From contig NC_067131.1 of NCBI RefSeq assembly GCF_021347895.1, forward strand, positions 7,034,653 through 7,098,652: DNA of 64,000 bases, in the 5' to 3' direction. This document shows positions 24,601 through 36,430 of this stretch, piece after piece; position 1 is the stretch's first letter, and each line of letters begins with the position of its first letter. A program made the position numbers and the translations under genes. The notes beneath the pieces are model-generated. The model saw only the letters and a list, made by a program, of their open reading frames with translations. It ran no database searches and was not told the origin of the DNA. This DNA is from Acanthochromis polyacanthus (lineage: Eukaryota > Chordata > Actinopteri > Pomacentridae).

Positions 24601-27600
24601 AACTCAGAAAATTTGCGAATGGAAAAGGCTACAGATAACAACACTTTGGCTGCCAGTGCAAACATAATTACGGAGTTCAGGCTTGGGATAAGATCAGAAC
24701 AGCATGAAAAGGCATTTGTTTTTCTTTCATGTATGCAGGTTTTACGCTCTATTATGTGTGCACCGTACTTCAGTAGTCTCATCCCTGCAGTAGCTCCCAG
24801 ATAGAGAGGGGTTTCATGGTGTCTTTTATTGGGGACCTTCTGCTCGGCCTCCTGCATGCACAGTGTCAGAGACTCCCCCGCCTTCCAGGGCTGGGATGCA
24901 TAGCTGGAGATGCCTTTACCTATGAGGAGAGCAAAATGTCAAGAGAAGGGTAAAGTCATTCATCCTAAATTTAGCAGTCATAAAACATAATAAGAGCCTT
25001 CTTTTAAGGCTAGCTGTCTTGGGAATTGAAGGTCATCTGTACATTCTGGAGCTAGAGAAGAAAACCTGATGAAGGCGCTACGGAGGTGATCTCTTATTGT
25101 GAGCATGCTTTATGTACCTGCAAATGCTTAATGCTGAAACTGTGAAGATCCAACAACGTGTATCTCCTCTGTGAAGAGTTAAGTGTTTAAAGTCGTTCTA
25201 TGTTGTTCTGACTGTTTGCAGATCCAATGAAAAGCCCAAAGACAGTAATGCTTTAGTTCATATCAGACTATTTTCTTTGGAAAGCAACGCAGAGACAAGT
25301 TATTGTCATTTTTGGTAATTTCCTGTGTATTGAAAACACATGGACTATAGAGAATATCACCTTGATAATCCTTTAACCTTTTGATGCACAACATGGGTCA
25401 ACAATTACCCTTATTCAATGGAATTTGGGTATCTTCTGACCCATGTTGCGCATCAAAGTTTTAAATATGTGGTAAAAATAAAGAAAAGTGATAATTTATC
25501 TTCAAAATATCCAAAAAGAGAGTTGCCTCTATTGTCTGTAAGAATTTGCTGTTTGGTGCCTGTAAAATGCTTTTATTTTGAAAATCTTTGCAAATTACAA
25601 GAAGGGAAGCAATAAATAACTGATAGCACTTTGATAAATGACAAGAGGCAGTAAAATAAACTCACAGAGGAGAAGCTAATAGCAGCTGACAGACCAGTTA
25701 ATTATCTGCTCTGTAGTCACACATGCTGTAATGATTATTTTATGAAGAACAGCTGGTTGCATAAGAAAGTTGCTCTTTAATCTGAGGTACTTTTAACAGA
25801 CAACAGGTGGACTAATGTTAGCTCCAGTACAAAGTATAGCATGACTGCATGGAAACATGCAGTCATACACACAGCACAGGCACTGTAGGTATAACTTCCT
25901 AACCAATGTTGTGTAACTAATGGTTTATTAATGATTAATAAGATGGTTTGTTAAACAAGAGAGTTGGATGAGAAAATTGCTCGCCTGAATTTCTCCGAAG
26001 ACCAATCAGCACCTTTAAAGTTCACAAATTAACACGATAGATGTTGTTTAATTAAACAATTTGTTCTTTTAAAACTGTTGGAGCTGTTTTGTGGTGAGTG
26101 CAGTAACTTATCTTGTTGTCACTGTGAGAGAGATAAACAAAATGAAACTAGTGTTGCGGATTTTCTTCCATATTTAGCAACTTTTTGCAAAATGTCTACT
26201 TAGGATTCACAATAGAAAGCCGATTTTTCATTAGCCTTTTTGTATGCTTGTTTTTATTAAACATAAGACAGAAAAAGATGCTTGAAGAAAATGAGAAATG
26301 ATGTAATCATATTCTTTGTCCAGCAGAATGTGCTCCGACTTTAATATCGGCTACAATACTCTCAAGAGTGTCTGTAGCACATGTAGTAGAGCAGACAGTG
26401 GTGCAGAGTCAAGCTGTGTCTTCACAGTAATTTATTAACTAGTTTGTGATGGACATTGTTGGAGAATTAGTAGAGTATTACCCTTTCATTCATCTTTTTC
26501 AACATAACATACACATATGTAAAGAATATTGGCCAATGTATTGATGATGGACTTTTTTATTCCCTAAAGTCATTATCAATCCTAAAAATCAGTCGGGCTC
26601 TAGTTCATAGAAACCACAGCAAAGGCATAGATGGAGAGAAACTCTTATTTACTTATTTCTGTCACAGCTTTTATTCTATAGATAATTAAGAGTGCAAAGT
26701 GCCTGAATTCATAGAAGAAAACGTATATTTTTATGTCAAACTGTTCTAAAGCTCTTGCTTCATGGTTGTTGTAGAGGAATGCAGTGTTACTAAATGGTCA
26801 GCAGTTTGACCTAACTTTAAAATCTTCCTGATCCATCACCACAGCTAATGCTAGGAAAGTGCCTAATTATGTGAGATGCCTATCAGTCTCCGTTTGTTTT
26901 CTCATTCATTAGTGTGCCTGTCTTTGTTCTGTCCTTAGATAAACTTGAATAAACAAATATCCCTTCTTAGGTCTTTAAGAAGGTCAAGATGGCCTCCTTC
27001 TCCTTCTACCACTGTCTGCACAATATGTTTTCTGTCTGTCAGTAAAAAGCTTTATCAATCAATATATATTAGACCCAGTTTCCTTCTCATCTTGGCTATT
27101 TGACAACTGGCTGTATATTTAGGAATACTTTTCAGTTGCCATGTTGCAACATTTATTTGTTTGGTGTGTGTCCTATCCTTCTATCATCACTCACATTTTG
27201 TAAACTTTACCTGACGGAAAAAGAGCAGCCGAGCATCCAGACCAAACATTTACAACCACAGAAGGTTAAACACAGTGCCTTTTCAATCTTCATATTCAGT
27301 GTTGTGAAATTTTGCAGTCAGACATCAGATCTGCACTCCCTAACGTTAGTAAATAATTAGCAAAAAGCTTTCCAATACAGTAATCCAACAAGCCTGAAGT
27401 TGTAAATGTTAATGAGTATCTAATAGATTTTGGATTTCCTGCTGCTATTTATAGGAGATGAGGTTTAGAGCAGCAACTATTTCCAGCTAAACGATTAGTG
27501 AAAGAAGAGAAAATGTGTCATCAACTTGAAGTTGAGGAAATTAGACAATAAAAATGACAACTTGCTGCAGATTTTAAGCTGTTAATACATCCATTACATT

Positions 27601-28612
27601 GTATTCTGTACTATGCTATACTGGATGTGGTTACACAACAGTTAAGGGAATTTCCAACCTTAAAGCTTTGTAATGAGTAATTTACAAAGCAGGAAACCAT
27701 TCATGAATCACAACTTCCAGCTACTCATTGAATACGTCCTTTTCTAAAGTGGTGTCAGCCACCTGTCAGTATGTTTTCAAAGTTGAACAATTGCTTTAGT
27801 GTCTCAAGATTAACACATTTGCTAAAACTGCCCTTCACATGCACTTAAATATTCGGAGTAGTTTGCATTAGTGTTACAATCGAATGTGAGAGCAAGTGAA
27901 GTGACACTTTGTGTGGCGTATACTGTACCTTTGACTTTGCAGGAATGCGTCTGTTCGACTCTGCCAGTGTTGTTATCCTTCTCTGCAGGCCACGCATAGA
28001 TATAAAGAGCCGTGTGGGATGAGCCAGCGTCCAGCACGATTCCATACTGGAGGGAAAACAGAAGCAGGAATTCCAATGAAAGCGTTCTGTAGCATTAATC
28101 CTGGATGAGGTCCCTGTGGTTTTGCCATTCTAAACGTGCGCCGTCATGATTGCATAACCTATCGACCACCTTCTAGGAACTATATCAGAAAAACATGTGT
28201 TTGTAAACTAGGAGACAGCCCTGTTGTAAAACTGCACTCTAGACAGTGTAATCAATCATGGCTGTGAGGCTCAAACTGTATTTGTGACAAAACCCAGAGG
28301 TGATTTAACATCTTTATCAACATCCCCCAGCCATATTTGGCGGTGAATTTCTAAAGCCAGTGGTACAGGTTGAGGTCATATTGACAAGAAGCCATATTTG
28401 GCTTGTGGACTTTGGACTGCGATCCTGATGTAATGCTCCCACACAGGCAAAAGGCTACAACATTTTAGTACTTTCCTCCTCCATACCTTGTACTTTTGGG
28501 AGACGGGCCTGTTCTGCAAAACCGCTACCGTCACCAAGGCAACAATCGCTATGACACCAATCACAGTGATGATGATGGTCACAGGTGTGTGCCAGGGGTT
28601 CTTCTCTTTCAT
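15693..28612 (-). CDS. entpd1: Ectonucleoside triphosphate diphosphohydrolase 1-like (CD39)
   Basis: This is a cell-surface apyrase that hydrolyses extracellular ATP and ADP to AMP, limiting purinergic signalling. Exons in coding order: 28612-28487, 28046-27929, 24919-24769, 24456-24297, 24166-23963, 23775-23518, 21479-21366, 21222-21088, 15899-15693; phases agree, giving 490 aa (human 510). Both ends are anchored: transmembrane helices about 10-34 and 455-477, flanking the ectodomain. Apyrase conserved regions: DAGSSHT (48-54), GATAGMR (123-129), GQEEGAFGW (165-173), DLGGAST (194-200) and [12 protein letters not shown] (388-399). [21 protein letters not shown] near the end, and [11 protein letters not shown], match ENTPD1 better than ENTPD3 or ENTPD8. 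About 14 residues present in human between regions 3 and 4 are missing. An AG acceptor at 28616-28615 means the real start may be in an upstream exon (see separate entries). It could be a fish ENTPD1/3 co-orthologue; membership of the CD39 group is firm. Confidence 0.87.
15900..21087 (-). other. Last entpd1 intron, 5.2 kb
   Basis: This large intron holds a LINE 3' fragment near 17.0-17.5 kb and an exon-like patch at 17.69-18.0 kb (see findings). The remainder, including 18.1-21.0 kb, is AT-rich with only short open frames, and I saw no gene. Confidence 0.5.
17000..17521 (+). mobile_element. LINE retrotransposon 3' end with (AAATG)n tail
   Basis: On the plus strand a frame reads [20 protein letters not shown], then [25 protein letters not shown] and stop. 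This resembles the extreme C-terminus of reverse transcriptase polyproteins of fish non-LTR elements (pattern: basic stretch, G-x-x-x-WN-L, K-C-S, F-K--K). It is followed by a short 3' UTR and a tandem AAATG tail at 17493-17520, as expected for a 5'-truncated LINE copy. The clade is not assigned. It sits antisense in the last entpd1 intron. Confidence 0.6.
21480..23517 (-). other. entpd1 intron with minisatellite
   Basis: A 2.0-kb intron between the exons at 23775-23518 and 21479-21366. It contains the 11-bp tandem array at 22202-22250. The rest is AT-rich, with no gene or repeat family I can name. Confidence 0.5.
22202..22250. repeat. 11-bp minisatellite (CTGGCAGGATG)n
   Basis: More than four near-perfect tandem copies of an 11-bp unit lie in an entpd1 intron. 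Because 11 is not a multiple of three, no repeat peptide is implied. Confidence 0.9.
24920..27928 (-). other. entpd1 intron 2, 3.0 kb
   Basis: It lies between the exons at 28046-27929 and 24919-24769. Apart from the inverted-repeat element at 25380-25458 I recognise nothing; open frames are short. Confidence 0.5.
25380..25458. repeat. Short inverted-repeat (MITE-like) element
   Basis: The left arm TTGATGCACAACATGGGTCA is the near-perfect reverse complement of the right arm TGACCCATGTTGCGCATCAA; the arms are about 20 bp with one mismatch, separated by about 38 bp. It looks like a tiny non-autonomous DNA transposon or the ends of one, and could fold as a hairpin in the entpd1 pre-mRNA. Confidence 0.65.
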
Positions 28613-28632
28613 CTCTGAGAGCGGGGGCGGAA

Positions 28633-28655
28633 AGACAGACAGACAGACAGACAGG
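28633..28655. repeat. (GACA)n microsatellite
   Basis: About five tandem GACA units lie just upstream (minus-strand sense) of the entpd1 exon carrying the first transmembrane helix. Confidence 0.8.
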
Positions 28656-29675
28656 AAGGCGAGAGGGGTAGTGGAGATAGAAAGAAAAAAGATGGGGACA
28701 GATTAGAAATAGGAAGGAAGTGTGTGTGTGTTGAGGCAGTCTTGCATCCAGATGTGGGTGATGTCACAGCATGTGTGTTTGTATGTTTGAGAGAGCGAGC
28801 CTGCTGGACGCTGAGTGTTTCATTGTTTTGTTTTGTAACCAAGGGCTACAGATGGATTTTTGATTCCGTACGTCTGAACTCACGCCAGGCTGCCCATTGA
28901 TTCCCGGGGGGTTTTATTATTTCAGTCACAGCACATTTAAAAGGGAATTCCACTGAAGTATTTAGCTAATGCTGAAAGATAAACAGGATTTCCACTTTGG
29001 AAAATGATAAGAAAAAAAAAATAACTGATGCAAAACAGGGGAACATTTGGCTTGGCTTACAAAGATAACATTTATATCTTGGAAGGTTATTAAGACAATA
29101 GCCATGAGTCAGTGTAGGGAAACAGCAATTAATAACATCCTTGTGTAGGCATTATTTTAATCTTGACTATATCTGGTGTCTCCGTCTGCTAGCACGCTGT
29201 CTGACTCCCATTCCTTCCTACCAACTCACTGAGTTTCCAAATGAGATCTGAAACACATACACACACTTGCACACCCATAGGTGCTCCTTAAGGTAACTTG
29301 CACTTATCCACAATGTACAAAGGGACTTCAAAAAAAGCATGTAACAAACTGTTTGTATTCACATGGAAAACTCTGAACAAGATACCCCTCTGAAAGCACA
29401 TGCAGAAGCAAACACATGATTGTTTGATTAATACCAGGGTAAGTGAACTGCCAGACACCATGTAGGTGACATGACAGCTGGGAAGGTACACACACAATTC
29501 AGAAGTGTGAAATACAGTGCACATTTCACATTTCACATCCTTTTTTTTCCTGATCTATTGCACCAGCAGGACCTGCAGCAGCGGTAGTAAAACCTGACCT
29601 TTTGCATTTCGTGGGAAAACACAGGAGAGAGTGAAACTTAAATCGCGTAAAGCGAGAGGGAAAGAGTGCACTTAC

Positions 29676-29704
29676 CTCTGTCGTCTACTTCAATGAACTT
29701 GCCA
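29676..29704 (-). other. Candidate 29-nt upstream exon of entpd1
   Basis: Minus strand: a long pyrimidine tract ends CCCCCCTGTCAG, then 29 nt (starting TGGCAAGTTC, ending GACGACAGAG), then the strong donor gtaagtgc. Joined to an acceptor at 28614 it can read KFIEVDDREMKEK in frame with the known protein. No in-frame ATG is visible within the 29 nt, so it needs a further upstream exon or acts as a non-coding or frame-shifting cassette. It is supported by splice signals only. Confidence 0.4.
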
Positions 29705-30237
29705 CTGACAGGGGGGAGGGAGGCAGAGATAGCAAAGAGAGGAAGGGCTGAGAGAGAGGAGGGAGAGGAGAGGGAAAAAAGGGCAGGAGAGAAGGGAGGT
29801 AGCGTGGTGATAAGATGAGGAGAGGTTTTTTTCCATCGTGGCCGGACAGAGGATTAGAATGGAACTGTATGTGAGTGTGTTTGTGTGTGTGTTTCTGCTG
29901 GAGCAGCTCTGGAGTTTGGCATTTCCTCCCCAAGCTGGGGCAGTAAAGCTGGTCACTATGGAGACACAGCTACAGCGTGTTGGTGCATGTGTCGGTGCGC
30001 ACTTGTGTGCATGTGAACCCCCTTAAAAGGGACTCTCTCTCTCTCTGTGTCTCTCTGCAGTAATGAGAGTCGTTTGCCCCGGCGCTGCTCTCTCTGTTCA
30101 TTCTGTGGGATGTGTAGGAGGGAGGGGAAGTGGGGACTCCCTTGTTTAGCAGTTTTTATTACTGGCAGGCTGTGATGTCATCTCAGTGACAGATTGGAAT
30201 CCCCTTGCTTTTCTCTTCTTGTGTGTGTTAGAAGAAT

Positions 30238-32300
30238 AGAGCTTGTGTGTGTGTGTCTGTGTGCGTGTGTGTGTGCACAAACCCCAAGCATGACTTGCCT
30301 GCAAATTTGTTCATTTCCATTCGCATTTCCATTTAATGTCCTCCTCCTGCTACACATATGTTAGAACATAATCAAACACATTCAAATGCATAAGAGAATT
30401 TCTGTCAACTTCACTCTTTCCTCTAACTCATCACTCCCTAAACTTCCTCTCCGGAGAGAGCTATGAGATTCACAGCAACACTCACACACCCACTGCAAAG
30501 TATCCTGTAATTGTTTGACAATGTCATTCCCAAGCAAAGAGTAGAAAGTTCAGGGCTGTGCTTCTTCCGTTAAAACTTTGCCACTGGATAAGGTCTGACT
30601 ATGTTTTCATTCAATCTGTGTTACGTAAATGACCTTGTAGTAATAGGTAGTATAGCGTCCTGCTTTTCACATACAGTACATCAGTATAGTGTCCATTTTT
30701 ACAGCACGAAGTGGAACTCAGTGTGACTGAATAGCAATTTTATGATTCATTAAGTTGAATTGCTCTTATAAGATTACCCAAAATGCAACCCTGTCACAAT
30801 AAAAGTAACACTGTGTTTAAATTGTTAGTAATGTGAAAATATTGTAATAAAAATGCTATATATACATAAATATATATAAGTATGATGGAGAAGGACACGT
30901 CCAAATGCAGCTCTCTGAATGCTTCAAATGCAAATCTGGTCGACCACAGGATTTGGAGCCCTTTCGATAAGAGCACAAGGACCTGCAAACATATTTAAAA
31001 ATAAATGTCTTGTGACATTAGACTTAAGCTTTTAAGTGGAAATGTAAAAATTGTATTTTGAGTTCACTGCTCAGCTGCAACTTAACTGGATTTAAAATGA
31101 AACCGGAGAGACTAACAAAACAAATAGTCTAACCTCCAGTTTTTTTTGGTGACTCTGCTGAAACAATGCATTTCAGTCATCTGTTTTAAATTAAGTTCCC
31201 CAAACATTTCTCCACTTCGACAGTTTAAACAGTCAAACTTAAACTCTGTTGTGAGAAACACTATAAAAGTTGCATTGGCTGATTGTGCAATGCTGTGAAA
31301 AGGACTGACAAAGCTGAGGAGTCTAGTTTTGTCACACAAAACAAGTTTTTCCAACTATTAATCCTTTGTTCAAATAATTTGCTTTCTTCTTAAAGAAGTA
31401 ACATGAACTAATTTATTGATTTATTTTAAATGTATGGTTGACAAGGGATTTTTTCTTTTAGTTTCTCTCAACAAACTGCTTTAGATTATATTACTATTGT
31501 TCTACAGGTAATGAGACAACAAAATACAGTTTGCCATCTAACTAGAAGTGCAAAAGCTGCAGTAAAGTTTTTTTTTTTTAAATTGTATGGTATGTACAGT
31601 GTGTTACAGTATGGACAGAGCGCTATGAACACATTAGTATATGTATATATATATATATATATATATGAATGTATAGCTGTGGGTTCAATATAAAATCAAT
31701 CAGTGGAGTTAAATGGTGGCATGAATTAGGCTCATTCACAGTGGAGGGAAACTGGTGTCAAAATGCCAAAAACGACACAAAACATCAAACAGCTTCTATA
31801 ATGAAGTTGGTTCCTTAAAGTCAACCATTAAAGGCTTATATAGTCTAATTACTGTCTGAGCTGCATCACAGGAGGCCAAACATCTTGCTGTAGTGGGATT
31901 ATGGAATTTATTGGGCCTTTCCTCAAAGGTGTGCAGCTGTGATAAAGCAAGAATGAAACCACATGTGTTTGTCAAACACACTTACTGCTTTTACAACCTC
32001 TTCACATGCCTTGATTTACATAGTCAGTACTATGGATGTTTGTCAGTGTATGAGAACATCTGTCATGTGTCTGCGGGTGGAGTAAACAACCAGCGCTGAC
32101 AGTAATGAATGTCTCCATTAATGACATCTGACTCCAATTACAAAACCCCTGCTTTTATTACAGTACAAATCAAAGTCTGCGAGGGAAGTGGTGGAGCTGT
32201 AAAGATGGTCCGATCTGAACCTCACCCTGTCTTACGGTTACCGTCAAGTCTGAGTGTTTAGCAACTTGGAAACATTTAGTTTGATATCAAAGTCCTTTTT
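30238..32300. other. entpd1 5' flanking region, no gene seen
   Basis: The stretch contains GT-rich runs near 30238-30275 and a (TA)n run at 31636-31666. No coding exon was recognised on either strand. Confidence 0.45.
31636..31666. repeat. (AT)n microsatellite
   Basis: An alternating TA run of about 30 bp with a single interruption near its left end. Confidence 0.85.
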
Positions 32301-32431
32301 TATTATGCTTAGAGATTAAAGATGGGAATTGTTACACTGAGCACCAGGTGATGATGATGATGTTGGCAGCCGACTACGCAGACACAGACACAGTCACAAG
32401 CACACATGTCGAGACAGAAAGCAGGGCTTAC

Positions 32432-32453
32432 CTGAGCGGCAAGTTAAGTGCAT
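32432..32453 (-). other. Competing candidate first coding exon of entpd1 (B)
   Basis: Minus strand: ATG at 32453-32451 opens MHLTCRS and ends in phase 1 at a good donor, CTCAG|gtaagc. Joined to the acceptor at 28614 it would continue in frame as ...[11 protein letters not shown]. One in three random ATG-donor pairs would also fit, so support is weak; it competes with the candidate at 36041. Confidence 0.22.
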
Positions 32454-32646
32454 GAGCTCATAGAGGAACTCTCTTGGAACGTCAACAAAATTTCAGGACA
32501 CGCACCAGTTTATGCGTTTGTACTTGTGAGGAGTTTTCTTCACACTGTGCGTTCCCTAATGAGCGCAACGTCATGCTTAACCCCCAGCCTGTGGCCTGCT
32601 TCAATCAGACCAAATCTCAGCAATTTAAACCAGAGTTTCCTCACTT

Positions 32647-32755
<109 letters not shown>

Positions 32756-35700
32756 TGCAGCCTCTTGTTTCCAGGCATACAGATTTGCCGAATACACACA
32801 CACGAACACCAGTGTTTCCATTTCCGATCCCTCTGTAAACACAAATGTAGCGTTAAGGTGAGGCCAGGATGGTGTAGACTCTGACATGAGGAGAGCGGTG
32901 GAAAAAACACAGCTTTGGAAAACACAACATCTGCTATCACTCACTGCATGCCCCCCAGAGAGATAAATGCATGTATTTCCAGCTATTTTGTGCATGTGCT
33001 TCAGCTAAGTTTTAGTTATCAGGACACGGAAGGTTAAGATAAAGACGGGAGGATTAGGGTTTAGCTTTAACTTCTGTTGCATGCAGTTGAAAGGAGTGTT
33101 GTTTAGATGAGCAGCATTTAGATCATTTACCTACAAAAACAAGTCTGACACATAAAATAACATTCACAGCGCACATCCTTTTTATTGCCTAAGACACACA
33201 TTGTTCTTGCCACATATTGACCATTGACCAAATTCCTTCCTTAATCCCCAAACTTAACTCTAAAGGTGATGTTAAGCCCTGTTTTAAACTAAAGTTAAGT
33301 AAGAGGTAGCACCAGACGAAATGACCTCATTTTATAAAAATGAAGTCTGAAATTCAAACAGGTTTTTACAAGTTTGAAAGAGCAGCACATTAAAGTAAAC
33401 ACAGGCCTACACACACTTGTATATGAAGGTCAAGACACACAGTTTGGCCTTCATTTTCACGGTTATACTGATGATATGTCGAAGCTCAATTAAGTCGCTG
33501 TTTTTATTTTGTTTTAAAATGACATAAGAGTCTCCACCTAGGCTAATCTGAAACTTTGGTCTCATAAATGTCCTGAGATAAAGATACAAGGAGGCTGTTC
33601 TGAATCAGCAGACGCTGAGACGGTTTGTTACCTTGCGTTCAGCGGTGAGTCAATGGGTGACACAGCTGGGGATCAACTTTGTGGTTTCAGAATGACGGGA
33701 AGACAAGATAACAGCATGCCCATGAGGCAGGTCTTAAATTCTGTTGTGCAGCTCTGGTGGTTTTGGCTTTAAAGGAACTCATAAGCCTGTGTGTGGACAA
33801 ACGAACAGCACATGTGGGGTAACAGATGTTTTAAATACAATCATGGTCAACAGAGCTTACGTAACACCATGATGAAACGAGTGTGCACATCTTTTAATTG
33901 ACTCAAATTGACAAAAAAAAAAAAGTCGGAAAAATACTCAAAAAAAAGTGTCCAAAGTTGAAGTACTAATTGTCAAGAAGCTAAAATTGTAAATTGTTAA
34001 AATTGGATTTTTATGCTTAAAATTAACTTGAATCTATTTTTCACATCATAATTGTGAGAATTATGTAGTGCATACTGTAGTTATTTGTAGACAGCTCACA
34101 CTCATTCAAAATAATCAATGTGGCCCAGCAATGCAATCTTCAGACGATGCAAAACCATCAAAATAAAATCCATAATATACAAATTTAAGCTGAAAATCAT
34201 TACGCTCGAATCAAACCCCTAACTCCCTGTAAGTATTGCGCAGTACTGAGGGTACATGTGGTAACTAAGCCTGTTTTCTCTCCATCCTTTTGTAAATTAC
34301 AAATTACACATTAGAACTATGTAGCAAGTGCAGCCTTTTTTCTGAAAAGTGGAAAAGATCGCAATAATTTCAACAGAAAGCACGTTAGAATGATGCATAT
34401 GATGTGTTTGTTCCATGGACTCTTTGCCCTTAATTATGCACTTGAGAGCAAATTGGATTTATTTTCCCTGTAGCAAACATGCATACACACTGACAGAAAT
34501 AAATGCAGTGCCTTTCCTCCCTGTGGATCAACAAATCATTCCCACAGGCATCACACATAAATATGCAGCGTCCTTGAGTTGTTATTCGGCGTCTCACTCC
34601 GAGTTTTACTTAATGTTGTGCCAACATCCACAAATGTTAAAAGGGGCGACATTACTCACTTAGCAACTCTATAAATACTGTTGTTGGGAATATTGTGAAA
34701 CGCTGTGGATTCTTCCTGTAAAGAGGGAACCTCTGGCAGCGTCATGTGATGAGAAAAGAGAGGAAGCATCTCCTCTTGCCACAGGGAAGTGGTCTGTTCT
34801 TAAACCTGAGCGGGACTACCCTGACCTTAAGCAGAGAAGGAAATGGTGACACTTTTTTATTTTATGTTTGTTGTACAAAGCATGCTGGTAAAAATACTTA
34901 ATCGGATTTTTTAAAATGGCTTCAATTCACATTTTCTCCCTGTAGTGCTGAGCTTTGCTTTCATCTACATGTGGTTACTTTATCTCAACACAATAGATAA
35001 GGCATCAGTAAGCAAACACGAGGAACTCTGGCTTTTTTTTTTAGTAATTGTCTAAACATTCTTGATACCCTGTTATGATAAATTGACTTTGCAAGGTCCA
35101 GTAACCCAAATAAACACTTTTCTCTAGTGATACCAACAGAGGTTGGTTTTGGTAGATTTTCTACCTTTAATCCATCGAATGAATAAAAAAAGAAGCATTT
35201 GTGGTGGAAATATTGACCGTAACTTGCAAAATTCCTGAGAATATCGCCAACCTCCGCATAGTTTTTTTGCAATAAGATTAAATACGCCCTTTGTAATCCA
35301 GATGCGGCACTAAGTGTAATACTGTAACAACTGAGGTAAGGTAAAAATGCAAACACACTTTTGGCTTAATTTCTCAATTCAATTCAAACTCTCACTGATA
35401 TTCGGCTCAGTTTCTGCTCTTAATTCTGTGCACTTGTCAACAAAAGCAGCGTCCAATTTGCTTCAAACTGAGCATGAAATATGATTCCAGTAATCTGCTA
35501 ATTGCTTTATTGAGCCATCAATAAACATATGAAGTCACATTATCAGATAAATGGACAATTAAACTTTAACCAACACCAATTTGGACGCGTTCAGTTAGTC
35601 CGATAACATTGCACAATTACCCTTTAGTCGTATGCACTGACTCTGATAAAGTCCCGTAAACCTGCCTCTGTAAGTGTGCCACTGTGTTTACCTTCAAGCC

Positions 35701-36025
35701 ACACAACCACACGGACCCTCTGGCTGCCACTGAATCACACATGTTCGACACGCACAGGCGGGCACCTGCTCACGCCGCCCGTGCGCACACTCGAGCGCAT
35801 GCCGTGGAAAAGTCACACACCTGCCTCACACTGCTACACAGCTGCTGCACGCGGGAAAGCAAGTCACACAGTTGGAAGAGAACACACACTCACCTGATAG
35901 TTATTAACATTAAGTGTTCAGGCTGCTGTTACATCCTACTGCTGGACACACTGGCTGAGAAGGATTTCCTACTCTTGTGTGTGCATGCGTGTGTGTGTGT
36001 GTACCAGTCATAGCAGTACACCTAC

Positions 36026-36041
36026 CTCTTTGTGCAGACAT
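36026..36041 (-). other. Candidate first coding exon of entpd1 (A)
   Basis: Minus strand: ATG at 36041-36039 opens MSAQR and ends in phase 1 at AAAGAG|gtaggt. Spliced to the acceptor at 28614 it reads [16 protein letters not shown], in frame with the transmembrane exon and adding six residues. A short cytosolic first exon before the transmembrane exon is the arrangement of mammalian ENTPD1. The sequence upstream is strongly GA-rich on this strand, as in some 5' UTRs and promoters. The context before the ATG (CTC) is not a strong Kozak site. The intron would be 7.4 kb. Confidence 0.35.
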
Positions 36042-36084
36042 GAGTTCTTTCTCAGCAGCAACACAATGCTCTTTCTATTCTTTG

Positions 36085-36430
36085 CCCCTCTCTCTCTCCT
36101 CTCTGTCTCCCCCCCCTCTCTCTCACTCTTTCTCTCTAACCCTCTCTCTTCCTCTCTCTCTCTCTCTCTCTCTCTCTGTGGTAGCACAGCTCTCTGCTCA
36201 GTCTGACGTTTTTCAGCACCTCCTTTCACATACACTCGCTTTATTAGGAGAAGCAGAGCTTTCCTCCTCCCTCCTACTCAGCCCACTCCCCCTCTTCCCA
36301 GCCTGTGCCTTCTGTTTACCCCTTTCCTCCTCCTCTCTCCCTATTTTCTACACCTTTGTCATTCTCTTTGCTGCTGTCACTCTCTCACTTAGTCTTCCCT
36401 CCACTTTCTGCACCCCCCCTCCTTTTATAA
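36085..36430. repeat. Pyrimidine-rich (CT)n tract
   Basis: The plus strand is nearly all C and T across this stretch, with a pure (CT)n core at about 36150-36178. It produces a long, low-complexity Leu/Ser/Pro open frame that I do not regard as a gene. It lies next to entpd1 first-exon candidate A and may be part of that promoter or 5' UTR. Confidence 0.7.
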
